From Gammaproteobacteria bacterium (GTDB lineage: Bacteria > Pseudomonadota > Gammaproteobacteria > Steroidobacterales > Steroidobacteraceae): 45,054 nucleotides of DNA. Below are positions 24,249 through 33,095 of this stretch, one piece after another. Location of the stretch: NCBI GenBank assembly GCA_028293725.1, contig JAQGOE010000024.1, positions 1 to 45,054 of the forward strand. Reading direction: 5' to 3'. The notes under the pieces were generated by a model that ran no database searches, was not told the origin of the DNA, and worked only from the letters and a program-made list of their open reading frames with translations. A program made the position numbers and the translations under genes. Numbering within the stretch: the first letter of the stretch is position 1; each line of letters starts with the position of its first letter.

Positions 24249-25712
24249 ATGACCGACAAATCTCGATTCCAACACGCTCTGCGGCGGGGGTCTCGTCTCA
24301 TGATCGCGACAAGCGCCGCAGTGCTGGCTGCCTGCGGGGGCGGCATGAATACCTACACACCCGCGATGACAGGCACAACCACTCCCCCGACTATGACTAC
24401 GGCCGCTCCTACAGTCACCCTTGCATCGCCCGGCACGACGGTCAACCGAACTGTCACTCTAACGGCAAGTCCGACCGCAGCGACCGGTGTTACCGTGACG
24501 CGAGTGGATTTCATGGTTGACGGCACAGTAATAGGGTCGGCGATGACGTCTCCGTACAACGCCACTTGGAGCACGTCTACCGCCACCGACGGGACCCACA
24601 GTCTTACCGCAAAAGTGACGGATAGCGCGGGGATGATGGCGACGTCTGCAGCGGTATCTGTGATGGTTGCAAATAATCCGGCCTTCACGCTCAATTTAAC
24701 GCCGGCGCAAATCTATCCACTGCCCGTCTCCAAGGCCTCGGGTAGTGCAACATTGACCGTCAACCTGGTGACCGCCGCCTTGAGCGGCAAGGTCATGCTG
24801 AGCGGAATCACGCCCACCGGAGCGGTTGTTGGCGAAGGATTCGCGGGATCTACCGGCACAACGCTCGTCACGCTCGCGGCGAACGCCACCGCGCCAACCG
24901 AATGGGATGTTCCGGCCGGGAGCCTGCTGACCGCAGACGTGGTGACCGCACTTTTGCAGGGAAAACTATACGTTACCGTACAGTCCGCGGCGCACCCCAA
25001 CGGCGAGATCCGTGGTCAGATCCTGCCGAGCAATGTCACGGTGGTCTGGACTGCGCTCACCGGTACTCCGGAACCGACTCCCGTCACCATCGCCGCTTCC
25101 GGCGTTGCAGCGACTACGGTGGATGCGACAGCGAACACCGTTTCCATTCACATAAACTCCACTGGCGTCGATGATGCCACCGCCGCAAACCTGGATACTG
25201 GCGCAATATCTGCAACGGGGACGCTGCTAGTGTCTCTCGCGAAAGATAGCGTCAAGATGGGCCATTGGTTCGTGGAGCTCGCACCCATCAAGAGCACAGA
25301 CGTCACCAACTTCACCGCCGCGGGATGGTACGCCAACATTATCACCCCCGCCGAAGTGAACGGCGCAATACGTGGGCAGGTAACCATAGCGCCCACGCTG
25401 ACCCAGCTGCAGACATCGATGTTCACGCCGATCTGCTCAACTTGCCACACCGGGATCGGGACAGTGCCACCCGGTGCTTTGAATATGAATGCCGGCCACA
25501 CGTTCGCGACGCTCGTCGGTGTGCCCAGTGGTGAACAGGCAACCGTAGAATTCATCGCTCCGGGAGATCCCACCAACAGCTACGTCATTCAGAAGCTCGA
25601 AGGTGCCTCCACGATCTCCGGGGTACGTATGCCAGCGGGAGGCCCGTACCTCAGTCAGGCGATGATCAATCAGGTGGCCGCCTGGATCTCGGCGGGGGCT
25701 CAGAACAACTAG
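24249..25712 (+). CDS. Lipoprotein with Ig-like, two CHRD domains and a cytochrome-like CxxCH tail
   Basis: A 487-residue secreted lipoprotein. The signal peptide ends in the lipobox VLAAC (Cys29), followed by GGG and a Thr/Pro-rich linker. Residues about 55-140 are a bacterial Ig-like domain (VDFMVDGTVIG, YNATWSTSTATDGTHSLTAKVTD). Two CHRD domains follow, ending in HPNGEIRGQI and VNGAIRGQVTI. The last 100 residues resemble small membrane-associated c-type cytochromes: ICSTCH (Cys396, Cys399, His400), SGEQATVEFIAPGDPTNSYVIQKLEG and VRMPAGGP, where Met may be the sixth ligand. It could bind one c-type haem at the outer or inner membrane surface. AAGGGA lies before the ATG. Function is unknown; electron transfer or an adhesive role are options. 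Confidence 0.75.
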   Translation: MTDKSRFQHALRRGSRLMIATSAAVLAACGGGMNTYTPAMTGTTTPPTMTTAAPTVTLASPGTTVNRTVTLTASPTAATGVTVTRVDFMVDGTVIGSAMTSPYNATWSTSTATDGTHSLTAKVTDSAGMMATSAAVSVMVANNPAFTLNLTPAQIYPLPVSKASGSATLTVNLVTAALSGKVMLSGITPTGAVVGEGFAGSTGTTLVTLAANATAPTEWDVPAGSLLTADVVTALLQGKLYVTVQSAAHPNGEIRGQILPSNVTVVWTALTGTPEPTPVTIAASGVAATTVDATANTVSIHINSTGVDDATAANLDTGAISATGTLLVSLAKDSVKMGHWFVELAPIKSTDVTNFTAAGWYANIITPAEVNGAIRGQVTIAPTLTQLQTSMFTPICSTCHTGIGTVPPGALNMNAGHTFATLVGVPSGEQATVEFIAPGDPTNSYVIQKLEGASTISGVRMPAGGPYLSQAMINQVAAWISAGAQNN

Positions 25713-25740
25713 CTCCAAGCAGCCGTTGCGTTTAAATTGT

Positions 25741-25765
25741 GCGGGGCGCTGGGGTGGCGCCCCGC
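25741..25765. terminator. Strong GC hairpin, candidate terminator after the lipoprotein gene
   Basis: A perfect nine-base-pair stem, GCGGGGCGC with GCGCCCCGC, and a seven-base loop, 29 bases after the stop. No T-run follows on the plus strand, so it may act with Rho or as an mRNA-stabilising 3' structure. Confidence 0.5.
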
Positions 25766-25775
25766 GTCACTTCTA

Positions 25776-25793
25776 GCGCCGTGTCTTCGGCGC
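25776..25793. terminator. Second hairpin in tandem
   Basis: GCGCCG and CGGCGC arms enclose TGTCTT, ten bases beyond the first hairpin. It is less stable (6 bp). Together the two separate the lipoprotein transcript from the pilin operon. Confidence 0.35.
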
Positions 25794-25839
25794 GCTTCGG
25801 AAAGAGCGGCAAGCCCCCACCGCCCGATCCGCCAGCAAG

Positions 25840-25855
25840 TGTGACCCCCGTCACA
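25840..25855. promoter_or_regulatory. Perfect CRP/Vfr-type palindrome upstream of the pilin operon
   Basis: TGTGA-N6-TCACA, the exact core consensus of CRP-family sites, lies 125 bases upstream of the fimT start. In Pseudomonas the cAMP receptor Vfr controls type IV pilus genes, so a CRP/Vfr homologue is the likely binder. No protein binding has been shown here. Confidence 0.55.
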
Positions 25856-25880
25856 ACCCTCCCGATCTAGCCCTCCTCCA

Positions 25881-25916
25881 ACGACCGTCTGTACCCCCCT
25901 CGGTACCGCCGGTCGT
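25881..25916. promoter_or_regulatory. Nested inverted repeat in the fimT leader
   Basis: Outer arms ACGACCG/CGGTCGT and inner arms GTACC/GGTAC are nested in 36 bases, between the CRP-type site and fimT. It can form a two-part hairpin in RNA or be a dyad operator in DNA. No T-tract follows. Confidence 0.4.
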
Positions 25917-25980
25917 CTGCCCAAGAACCCAAGCGCGACCTTCAGTAGATTCCCCCCCATTGCAGTGTGGAGGGAGATCC

Positions 25981-26580
25981 GTGCACGTGACGACGGTCAG
26001 ACAATCGGTGCGAATTGGCACCAGGCACAGCGAGGCGGGTTTCAACCTCGTGGAGCTCCTCGTCGTCATCTCGGTCGCCTCGATCCTGATGGGTCTTGGT
26101 GTGTCCTCGTACCGATACGTTACCAACTCGAGCCGCGTCTCCAGCGAGATCAACAGCCTGTTGGGCGACATGCAAGTTGCCCGTTCCGAGGCCGTCAAGC
26201 GGGGTCAGACTGTCACGGTTTGCCCCTCGAGCGACCAAGCCACTTGCACGGCCAGCGCCTGGTCGGGCGGCTGGATCGTCTTCACCGACTGGACTGGCAA
26301 CGGCCTGGTCGACACCAGTGCCCCGGACAACGACACGATCCTGCGCATCCAGCCCCCCTGGACTGGCAGTGACGCGATTGCGACCAACAACATCACCATC
26401 CAGTTCATCAGCTTCAATCGCAACGGGTTGGCCCTGAACATGCCCACCGACGGAAGCGATTTCGTCCTGACTCTCAATACCAATCCGGCCGTCACGACCT
26501 GGAGGCGCTGCCTCGACATCACGACGACCGGTGGAATGCAGACTGAACATCAAGGCGACCCGAGCGGGAATTGCCCATGA
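25981..26580 (+). CDS. fimT: Type IV minor pilin, GspH/FimT family
   Basis: A 199-residue pseudopilin. A class III signal peptide with cleavage site G|FNLVELL places Phe at +1 and Glu at +5, followed by the hydrophobic helix VISVASILMGLGVSSY. The C-terminal GspH domain contains the conserved SEAVKRGQTVTVCPSSD and WSGGWIVFTD blocks. FimT/FimU-type proteins prime pilus assembly at the inner membrane and can bind DNA for natural uptake; the C-terminus here lacks an obvious lysine/arginine-rich DNA-binding tail. The start is GTG 25981 with GGAGGGAGA five bases ahead; GTG 25987 is an alternative. It is the first gene of a six-gene operon and its stop overlaps pilV in ATGA. Confidence 0.85.
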   Translation: MHVTTVRQSVRIGTRHSEAGFNLVELLVVISVASILMGLGVSSYRYVTNSSRVSSEINSLLGDMQVARSEAVKRGQTVTVCPSSDQATCTASAWSGGWIVFTDWTGNGLVDTSAPDNDTILRIQPPWTGSDAIATNNITIQFISFNRNGLALNMPTDGSDFVLTLNTNPAVTTWRRCLDITTTGGMQTEHQGDPSGNCP

Positions 26581-27131
26581 GACAGAACCATCATGCCGGC
26601 CGCCAAAGCGGCTTCAGCCTCGTAGAAGTCATGGTCGCCCTGCTGATCATTTCGATCGGCCTGTTGGGCATCGCCAAAATGCAGGCGCTCGCACTTTCCA
26701 CGACGGGACAGGCGCGGTTGCGCTCACTCGCCGCCCTGGAAGCCTCGAGCCTCGCATCCATGATGCGCGCGGACCGTACTTATTGGGCTTCCGCGGCCAC
26801 GACCGCCACGCCCCTGAGCATCGTGATTCAAGGAGCCAACATCTCTTCGAGTACCGACGCAACCATCACCGGCACTCCGAATTGCACGTTGGCGACCGGA
26901 ACGCTGTGCACGACCCCCTCGCAGTTGGCCACCTACGACCTGCTCTCGTGGGCGAACTCTGTAAACGCGGTCGTAGCGAACGAGTACGCCACCATCTCTT
27001 GCCAGCAACCGGCTCCCGTGGCTCCGGTACCGGCATTGCCCGTCACCTGCTCGATCACTATCGCCTGGGCCGAAAGCAACGGCCCGGCCTCCCTTGCTAC
27101 TCCGCAGTACACCGTCGTGGTGCAGCCATGA
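26577..27131 (+). CDS. pilV: Type IV pilus minor pilin PilV
   Basis: A 184-residue prepilin-like protein with cleavage site G|FSLVEVMVALLIISIGLLG, the LLGIAKMQ continuation typical of PilV/GspI, and Glu at +5. The rest is a Thr/Ala-rich globular head with four or more cysteines. It forms, with PilW, PilX, FimT and PilE, the tip complex that holds PilY1. Its start and stop both overlap neighbours by four bases (ATGA), so it is strictly coupled with fimT and pilW. Confidence 0.85.
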   Translation: MRQNHHAGRQSGFSLVEVMVALLIISIGLLGIAKMQALALSTTGQARLRSLAALEASSLASMMRADRTYWASAATTATPLSIVIQGANISSSTDATITGTPNCTLATGTLCTTPSQLATYDLLSWANSVNAVVANEYATISCQQPAPVAPVPALPVTCSITIAWAESNGPASLATPQYTVVVQP

Positions 27132-27883
27132 AAAGGGTTAACTCTCAGCGCGGCTTCAGCATGCTCGAGCTGATGGTCGCCATGTCGATAGCGGTCTTCC
27201 TGCTCGCCGGTTTGTTCACGATATTGCAGGGGACCCGGCATACCTCCCAGGACCAGGCCGCGCTGTCGCAACTCCAGGACAATGAGCGGGTGGCCATGTC
27301 CATCATGACGGACATCATTCAGGAGGCCGGTTACTTCCCCAACGCACCGGTCTACGTGCTGACCGACCGGTTGCCGGTTAACGGCTCGTTCGCTACTGCC
27401 GGTCAGGCGATCATGGGGACCGACAATGGCGCACAAGGTATCAATCTGGCGATCCGGTTCGAGACCGCCAACAACGACGGGATTTACAACTGCTTCAGTA
27501 CGAACACCACCGGCGCCCCCTTTCTTTACGTCAACACGTTCAGCGTCAACGCCCAGAACCAGCTGACCTGCTCGAACGGCACCACGACGGCGGCGATCGT
27601 CAACGGCGTCACCAATCTGGCGGTGCGCTACGCGGTGAACACCAGTTCCGCCGAAACGAATTCCAACTGTCCGGCGGATCGCTACCTGCAGACGGCCGAC
27701 ATGGCCAACCCGATCTACTGGACGAATGTCTGTGCCGTGGAAATCAACCTGACGTTCATCAACCCCATGTATCAGCCCGTGCCAAACATACCCCCGACCC
27801 CGGGTCAGCCGCAGTTTGTCACGTTCAAGAGACTCATCGGCATCATGAGCAAGTCCGGCGTCAACTCGGTGACCGTGTTATGA
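27128..27883 (+). CDS. pilW: Type IV pilus minor pilin PilW
   Basis: A 251-residue protein with cleavage site G|FSMLELMVAMSIAVFLLAG (Glu +5), followed by the PilW-family blocks QDNERVAMSIMTDIIQEAGYFP and the C-terminal AVEINLTFINP. PilW is a GspJ-like minor pilin of the tip complex. The true start is ATG 27128, overlapping pilV by four bases; residues upstream in frame are not part of the protein. Length and domain layout are normal for the family. Confidence 0.87.
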   Translation: MKRVNSQRGFSMLELMVAMSIAVFLLAGLFTILQGTRHTSQDQAALSQLQDNERVAMSIMTDIIQEAGYFPNAPVYVLTDRLPVNGSFATAGQAIMGTDNGAQGINLAIRFETANNDGIYNCFSTNTTGAPFLYVNTFSVNAQNQLTCSNGTTTAAIVNGVTNLAVRYAVNTSSAETNSNCPADRYLQTADMANPIYWTNVCAVEINLTFINPMYQPVPNIPPTPGQPQFVTFKRLIGIMSKSGVNSVTVL

Positions 27884-28506
27884 GCGGATATCGCGTGTAT
27901 CAACAGGCTTCCCAGCGCGGCATGGCGCTCATCGCCTCGCTGCTGCTGCTGGTCGTCATCACGATCCTGGGTATCGCGATGTTCCGCAGCTTCGGCCTGC
28001 AGGAGATCGTTGCCGGCAACACTCGCGAAAAGACCAAGGCTTTGCAAGCCTCGGAGAGCGCCGAGCAGTATGCGGAATGGTGGCTCACGGAAAACGGTGC
28101 GGTCAACGCCACGGCCGGCATTACCTGCGGGGCGGGCGTATTGAACGCCAACAACAATCAGGTTCAGATCTGTTCTAACACGCTCGCGACCGCGGTGGCG
28201 AACGTGGCCGCGGTGCCCTGGGTGATTGGCACCGGCGAGTCGGCCGTAGCGTATACGCCGCCCTACCTCAACGTGGGCAGCAATGCCACAAACATCTACT
28301 ATCTGGCGCCGCGCTTCTACATCTCTTACCTGTCCGGCTCCTACAACGCCACCATCGGCGCGCAGACCAACAACTACCTGATCGATTCGGTGGGTTATGG
28401 CGGAACCCCCAACGCCGTCGCCATCGTGGAAGCAGGCTATACCGTCAGCCAGATCTTCTCTACGACGGGCAACATGAGCAAATTCGTCAACCTGGGTGGA
28501 CAGTAG
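27880..28506 (+). CDS. pilX: Type IV pilus assembly protein PilX
   Basis: A 208-residue GspK-like minor pilin. The N-terminal RGMALIASLLLLVVITILGIAMF segment is a PilX N-terminal domain; Glu at +5 is absent, which is usual for PilX. The following EIVAGNTREKTKALQASESAEQYAEWWL block is the conserved PilX helix. It sits at the very tip of the pseudopilin complex and contacts PilY1, whose gene follows. ATGA overlap with pilW sets the start. Confidence 0.87.
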   Translation: MSGYRVYQQASQRGMALIASLLLLVVITILGIAMFRSFGLQEIVAGNTREKTKALQASESAEQYAEWWLTENGAVNATAGITCGAGVLNANNNQVQICSNTLATAVANVAAVPWVIGTGESAVAYTPPYLNVGSNATNIYYLAPRFYISYLSGSYNATIGAQTNNYLIDSVGYGGTPNAVAIVEAGYTVSQIFSTTGNMSKFVNLGGQ

Positions 28507-28559
28507 TGGGCCCCCTTCCCGCAGCCGCAAACATGTGGCGGAACCGAGGAAATCTTTTC

Positions 28560-31500
28560 ATGAACGCCAAAGCACTCGTCGTAGTGATTTTCTTCGCGCT
28601 GGCGCTGTCCGTCGCATCCGTGCCGCGGGCGCAGACGGTCGTCAGCGAAGACTTTACCGGTCCGAGTACCAACTCGAACTGGTATTTCTTCAACGGCGCC
28701 TGCCTCACCGCAGGCACCTCCACATCGACTTCGAGCCCGGGCGTAGTGCCGGCTTGCACTACAGTACTCTCCACCTATTACAGCACCAAGCCCGACCATG
28801 ATGCGGCGATGGTGGGTGGCCTTGCCGGTTACCTCGGATCGGGCACCCAGCCGCCGACCGGCACTTCGGTCGCCGACCCGAATGGTTTCGGCGCGTTGCG
28901 TTTCACGAACGGTCGTCCCTATGGACACAACGAGAGCGGCGCTATCGTCGGCCCGACTAGCGCTTTCCCGACCGGCTCGGGCGTGCAGATCACGTTCAAG
29001 ACGCTCACTTATCGCGGCAATTCGGGTGGCAACGGCGCGACCGGCGCTGCGAATGCCAATGACGGCGCGGATGGGATCAGCTTCTTCCTCATGGACGGCT
29101 CGGTGCCGCCCGGCATCGGCGCATTCGGCGGCAGTTTGGGCTACAGTTGCTCGAACAACAACTCGCCCTATGACGGTCTCGTCGGCGCCTACTTGGGCCT
29201 GGGCATCGACGAATTCGGCAACTTCCTCAACGGTACCAACAACACGTTCGGCGTCACCGGCCCCCAGAATCTGGGTGACAACACCGCGAGCGGCGGCGGT
29301 GTCTATGCCAATCGTATCGGGTTGCGCGGTGCCGGCAGCGTTTCCTGGGCGTATCTGAATTCCACCTACGGCACTAACCCGAATGACAGCTCGAAGCCCT
29401 ATTATCCGACCTCGCTGACCCTGACCTGCGGCACCGGTACCACGTTGAACGGCGTCAATCTGTGCGCCTCCTGCGCGTCGGGCGCCTACGTTCCGGGGAC
29501 GAATACTTGTGATACCTGCGCCACGGGCGGCAATTATCTGGGCGGCACGCAGATGTGCGCTTCGTGTCCGGCAGGGAGCTATGTCAGCAGCAACCAGACA
29601 TGCCTCATTACCGCTAGCAGCTGTAACAGCGGAGCCAGCCAGGTAGGCACCAACTGCTACACATGCCCCGCGTCCTATGTTTTCGATACAGCCAGCCTCA
29701 AGTGTTACGCTACTTCGTGCCCGAGCAGCCCGAGCGGCCAGGTCTACGACCCAACCAACGTCATCGCGCACCAGTGCGCCAGATGCACCACCGGAGGCTT
29801 TAATTACGATACCGGCACTAAGATGTGCATCAAGAGTGGCCAGACGCCGAAGACACCAACCTGGGCAGCGCCAGCTACCGGCACTGTCACGAAGACAGGC
29901 CTGCCCACCTCCAGCGTCCCGGCCACCCAGGTTGCAGCGACCCAGAACCCGCCGACGACCGCGAATCCAACCAACGCCAACGCTCTCGCCGCGGTCAAGA
30001 AGGCCTGCCACGACGGCGTCTTGTATAACTACGCCACCGGAAGCGCGGTCGCGACGGCCACGCCGTTCCTTGATTACCCCGCGATCCCGAACGCCTGGAC
30101 GGTGCTGTCGACGGCTAACGGACCGATCGCGAACGAGGCCGCAACGACGCGCTCGGACGCCGTTCCGATTCTGTACAACCTGAAGATCACCCAGGACGGA
30201 CTCCTGAGCCTGTCTTACAGCTACAACGGCGGTGCGACCACTCCGGTCATTACCGGCAAGGACATTTCGACCTCCAACGGCACCCTGCCCGCATCGTTCC
30301 GCTTCGGCTTCGCCGGCTCCACCGGCGGCAGCACGAACGTTCACGAGATCCTGTGCTTCAAGGCGACGCCGGCACAGTCCTCCAACAGCTCGGGCAGTAT
30401 CAACGTCTATCAGAACCCGACGTTTAAGAACGGCACCACGCAGCTGTTCCTCGCCTACTACTTTCCGAGCGACTGGACCGGGTCGCTGACGGCTCAGTCC
30501 ATCGGTTTCGACGCGGGGACGAAATCGCTTGTCGTCAATACCGTACCGAACTGGGACGCGCGCTGTGTGTTGACCGGTGTCAACACGGTCACAGGTAAAT
30601 GCTCGACCGGTGTGGCTGCGCAGACGGCCGAATCACCCAGTAGCCGGGTGATGGTCACGTGGAACGGCACCCAGGGTGTACCGTTCGAATACACCAGTCT
30701 CAGCACCGCGCAGCGGAGTGCTCTAAACACAGGGACTGCAACCAGCAGTCCGTCGGACCGCATCAACTATCTGCGCGGCGACCGCACGAACGAGGTCAAT
30801 TCCGCCGGCGTCGGCGAATTCCGCGCCCGCGATAGCGTGTTGGGCGACATCATCAATTCGAGCCCGGAATGGATCGGACCCCCGCAGGCGCCCTTCGAGA
30901 TCCTGAACAATTGGGTCGACGACCTTCATCCGACGGTCACCCAGGCCGAAAACGCGAGTCCACGAAGTTACGTGGCGTACCAGACGGCCAAGCAGAATCG
31001 CGCCAACATTGTCTACGTCGGCGCAAACGACGGGTTCCTGCACGGCTTCCGTGCGGGCGCCCTGGACGCCAGCGGTAACCTGGTGACGTCAACGGTACCC
31101 AACGACGGCTCCGAAGTACTCGCCTACATGCCAGGTACAGTGCTCAACAACATTCACCCCGTCGACTCCAGTGGCAACGTAATCGGGCCGCTGGACTATT
31201 CCAGTACGCAGTTCGCTCACAATTACTACGTCGACGCGACCCCGGCGGTGGGCGACGTCTTCTTCAACGCGAACTGGCACACATGGCTGGTCGGAGGCCT
31301 CGGGGCTGGCGGCGCGGCAATTTACGCGCTCAACGTAACGGATCCTTCGACCTTCTCGGAGGGCAATGCGGCCTACAACCCGACGAGTGACACAGGCGTC
31401 GTTATCGGCGAATGGACGCCCGCTACCCTTACGTGCGTCGGTAATTCAACGTGCGGCGCGAACCTCGGCTTCACCTACGGTCAGCCCCAGATCCGCCGCT

Positions 31501-32630
31501 TCCACAACGGCCAGTGGGGCGCCATCATCGGCAACGGTTTTGGCAGTTCCACTGGCAATGCCGGCATCTACATCATGCTCATCAACAACGATGCGTCGGT
31601 GTCCTTCTACTATCTCGGAACCAACACCCAGGTCAACAATGGCATTGCCAGCCCGGCTGCTGCCGACCTCGATCTCGATCACATTACCGACTACATTTAT
31701 GCGGGCGACCTGCAAGGGAATCTCTGGCGATTTGACGTCACGAGCCAGAATCCCGCGAACTGGGCGGTGTCAGCTTCCTCGCCGCTGTTCTCGGGTGGCT
31801 CGGGCCAGCCGATTACCACGCGCCCCACGGTAGGGACTTTGAAGACGATCGGTACCTCGACAACCCTCGCCGGCACGACCCTCAGCACCGTGCCTGAGAG
31901 AGTAGTGATCGACTGGGGTACGGGGCAACAGATCGGGCAGACCTTGAATTCACCTACCGCCTACGCCGGCGGCCAACAATATCTTTACGGAGTCTGGGAC
32001 TGGGACATGGGCACCCAAGGCGTCGCCGGCAGCGGTTGGAACGCCATTTCCCCGGGTCAACAGGCACTCAGCCTCACCGCCGCCGGCCCACACACCATCA
32101 CCCAAACCAACATGGTCGAGCAGACGGTAACGTTCGAAGTGGCCTCCACTACGACGACGACCGGGTATCGGACCGTGAGCCACAATCCGATCTGCTGGAC
32201 GGGCGACCCCGGCTGCACCACGGGAGGCAGCCTTGGCTGGTATATGCCGCTGCCCGATAGCGGCGAGCAGGTCATTTACGATCCCGTACTGAGTCAGGAT
32301 GGCGAATTCACCGTCAACACCTTCGTGCCATCGCAGTCTACGTTACTGAGCTGTACCGTGCCCCCGGCGAGCGGCTGGAGCATGGGAATACAGGGCGACA
32401 CCGGCGCAGGCTCGCCAACCCCGTTCTTCGCGATCAATGGGTCCCTGTCGGCGGACGGCATTCAGCTCAACGGCACGGGCACGCCCTCCTTCATCAACTC
32501 CGGTCAGGCCGCGGATAACAACTCCGAGTACCTCATTACACAGACCAACGGCGGTCCGGCTCCGCCAGCCAAGGTGAACCGTCACGTTATCGTGGCGGGC
32601 CAACGCCTGAACTGGATCCAGAGACGCTAA
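28560..32630 (+). CDS. pilY1: PilY1-type pilus tip adhesin with lectin-like head
   Basis: A 1356-residue secreted protein; the signal peptide is about 1-25 (hydrophobic run ending VPRAQ). Residues about 30-285 resemble an L-type lectin fold, with DGADGISFFLMDGS (about 168) and LGIDEFGNF (about 216). A region at 289-425 carries 16 cysteines in repeated C-x2-C units (CASC, CDTC, CASC, CYTC, CARC), like growth-factor-receptor-type repeats. The C-terminal half is a PilC/PilY1 beta-propeller, with VYVGANDGFLHGF and the calcium loop DLDLDHITD (1036-1044) before YAGDLQGNLWRFD. PilY1 caps the pilus tip and controls retraction and adhesion. No N-terminal von Willebrand A domain is seen, unlike P. aeruginosa. 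ATG 28560 with GAGGAAA is preferred over GTG 28506. Confidence 0.87.
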   Translation: MNAKALVVVIFFALALSVASVPRAQTVVSEDFTGPSTNSNWYFFNGACLTAGTSTSTSSPGVVPACTTVLSTYYSTKPDHDAAMVGGLAGYLGSGTQPPTGTSVADPNGFGALRFTNGRPYGHNESGAIVGPTSAFPTGSGVQITFKTLTYRGNSGGNGATGAANANDGADGISFFLMDGSVPPGIGAFGGSLGYSCSNNNSPYDGLVGAYLGLGIDEFGNFLNGTNNTFGVTGPQNLGDNTASGGGVYANRIGLRGAGSVSWAYLNSTYGTNPNDSSKPYYPTSLTLTCGTGTTLNGVNLCASCASGAYVPGTNTCDTCATGGNYLGGTQMCASCPAGSYVSSNQTCLITASSCNSGASQVGTNCYTCPASYVFDTASLKCYATSCPSSPSGQVYDPTNVIAHQCARCTTGGFNYDTGTKMCIKSGQTPKTPTWAAPATGTVTKTGLPTSSVPATQVAATQNPPTTANPTNANALAAVKKACHDGVLYNYATGSAVATATPFLDYPAIPNAWTVLSTANGPIANEAATTRSDAVPILYNLKITQDGLLSLSYSYNGGATTPVITGKDISTSNGTLPASFRFGFAGSTGGSTNVHEILCFKATPAQSSNSSGSINVYQNPTFKNGTTQLFLAYYFPSDWTGSLTAQSIGFDAGTKSLVVNTVPNWDARCVLTGVNTVTGKCSTGVAAQTAESPSSRVMVTWNGTQGVPFEYTSLSTAQRSALNTGTATSSPSDRINYLRGDRTNEVNSAGVGEFRARDSVLGDIINSSPEWIGPPQAPFEILNNWVDDLHPTVTQAENASPRSYVAYQTAKQNRANIVYVGANDGFLHGFRAGALDASGNLVTSTVPNDGSEVLAYMPGTVLNNIHPVDSSGNVIGPLDYSSTQFAHNYYVDATPAVGDVFFNANWHTWLVGGLGAGGAAIYALNVTDPSTFSEGNAAYNPTSDTGVVIGEWTPATLTCVGNSTCGANLGFTYGQPQIRRFHNGQWGAIIGNGFGSSTGNAGIYIMLINNDASVSFYYLGTNTQVNNGIASPAAADLDLDHITDYIYAGDLQGNLWRFDVTSQNPANWAVSASSPLFSGGSGQPITTRPTVGTLKTIGTSTTLAGTTLSTVPERVVIDWGTGQQIGQTLNSPTAYAGGQQYLYGVWDWDMGTQGVAGSGWNAISPGQQALSLTAAGPHTITQTNMVEQTVTFEVASTTTTTGYRTVSHNPICWTGDPGCTTGGSLGWYMPLPDSGEQVIYDPVLSQDGEFTVNTFVPSQSTLLSCTVPPASGWSMGIQGDTGAGSPTPFFAINGSLSADGIQLNGTGTPSFINSGQAADNNSEYLITQTNGGPAPPAKVNRHVIVAGQRLNWIQRR

Positions 32631-32639
32631 GAGGCACGC

Positions 32640-33086
32640 ATGATGCAAACACCTATGACTTCACGCGACTCTGGATTCACGCTGGTCGAGCTGATGGTGA
32701 CCCTCGTCATTGCGGCGATTCTCGTCGCTATCGCGGTGCCCTCCTACACCAGCCAGATACGCAAGTCGAAGCGCACGGACGCGAAAACGGCGTTGCTCGA
32801 CCTGGCGGGGCGGGAGGAGCGGTATATGGCCACGAACAGCAGCTACTCGACGGACGGAAACGCCCTGGGCTATGGCGCCGCGTTCCCGATAACGCTCAGC
32901 AACAACGACTACACAATTAGCGCTCCGGTCGTCGTGGCCGCGGACAACACGACTTCGCCGCCCACTCCGGCGAGTTATGCGCTTACCGCGACCGCCGTTA
33001 ACATTCAGGCCAAAGACACGTCGTGCGCCACGTTTTCTTTGAACAACCGGGGCGTCCAGACCGCCACCAGCACAACCTGTTGGTGA
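32640..33086 (+). CDS. pilE: Type IV minor pilin PilE
   Basis: A 148-residue pilin with cleavage site G|FTLVELMVTLVIAAILVAIAVPSY and Glu +5. KSKRTDAKTALLDLAGREERYM is the typical PilE alpha-helix end, and a C-terminal disulfide loop is formed by the two cysteines in KDTSCATFSLNN and TTCW. The position directly after pilY1 identifies it as the minor pilin PilE rather than the major pilin PilA. GAGG lies five bases before ATG 32640; ATG 32643 is an alternative. It ends ten bases from the convergent clpP gene, without an obvious terminator. Confidence 0.87.
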   Translation: MMQTPMTSRDSGFTLVELMVTLVIAAILVAIAVPSYTSQIRKSKRTDAKTALLDLAGREERYMATNSSYSTDGNALGYGAAFPITLSNNDYTISAPVVVAADNTTSPPTPASYALTATAVNIQAKDTSCATFSLNNRGVQTATSTTCW

Positions 33087-33095
33087 GTCCGGAGC

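Noticed and set aside
26531..27127. In-frame extension of pilW giving a 450-residue protein
   Set aside because: The added residues overlap pilV in another frame and look random; the class III signal peptide begins at ATG 27128, which sits in an ATGA overlap.
28437..30344. A 635-codon open frame on the minus strand inside pilY1
   Set aside because: High-GC antisense shadow of pilY1; composition is repetitive Arg/Gly/Ala/Val with no domain, while the sense strand has clear PilY1 features.
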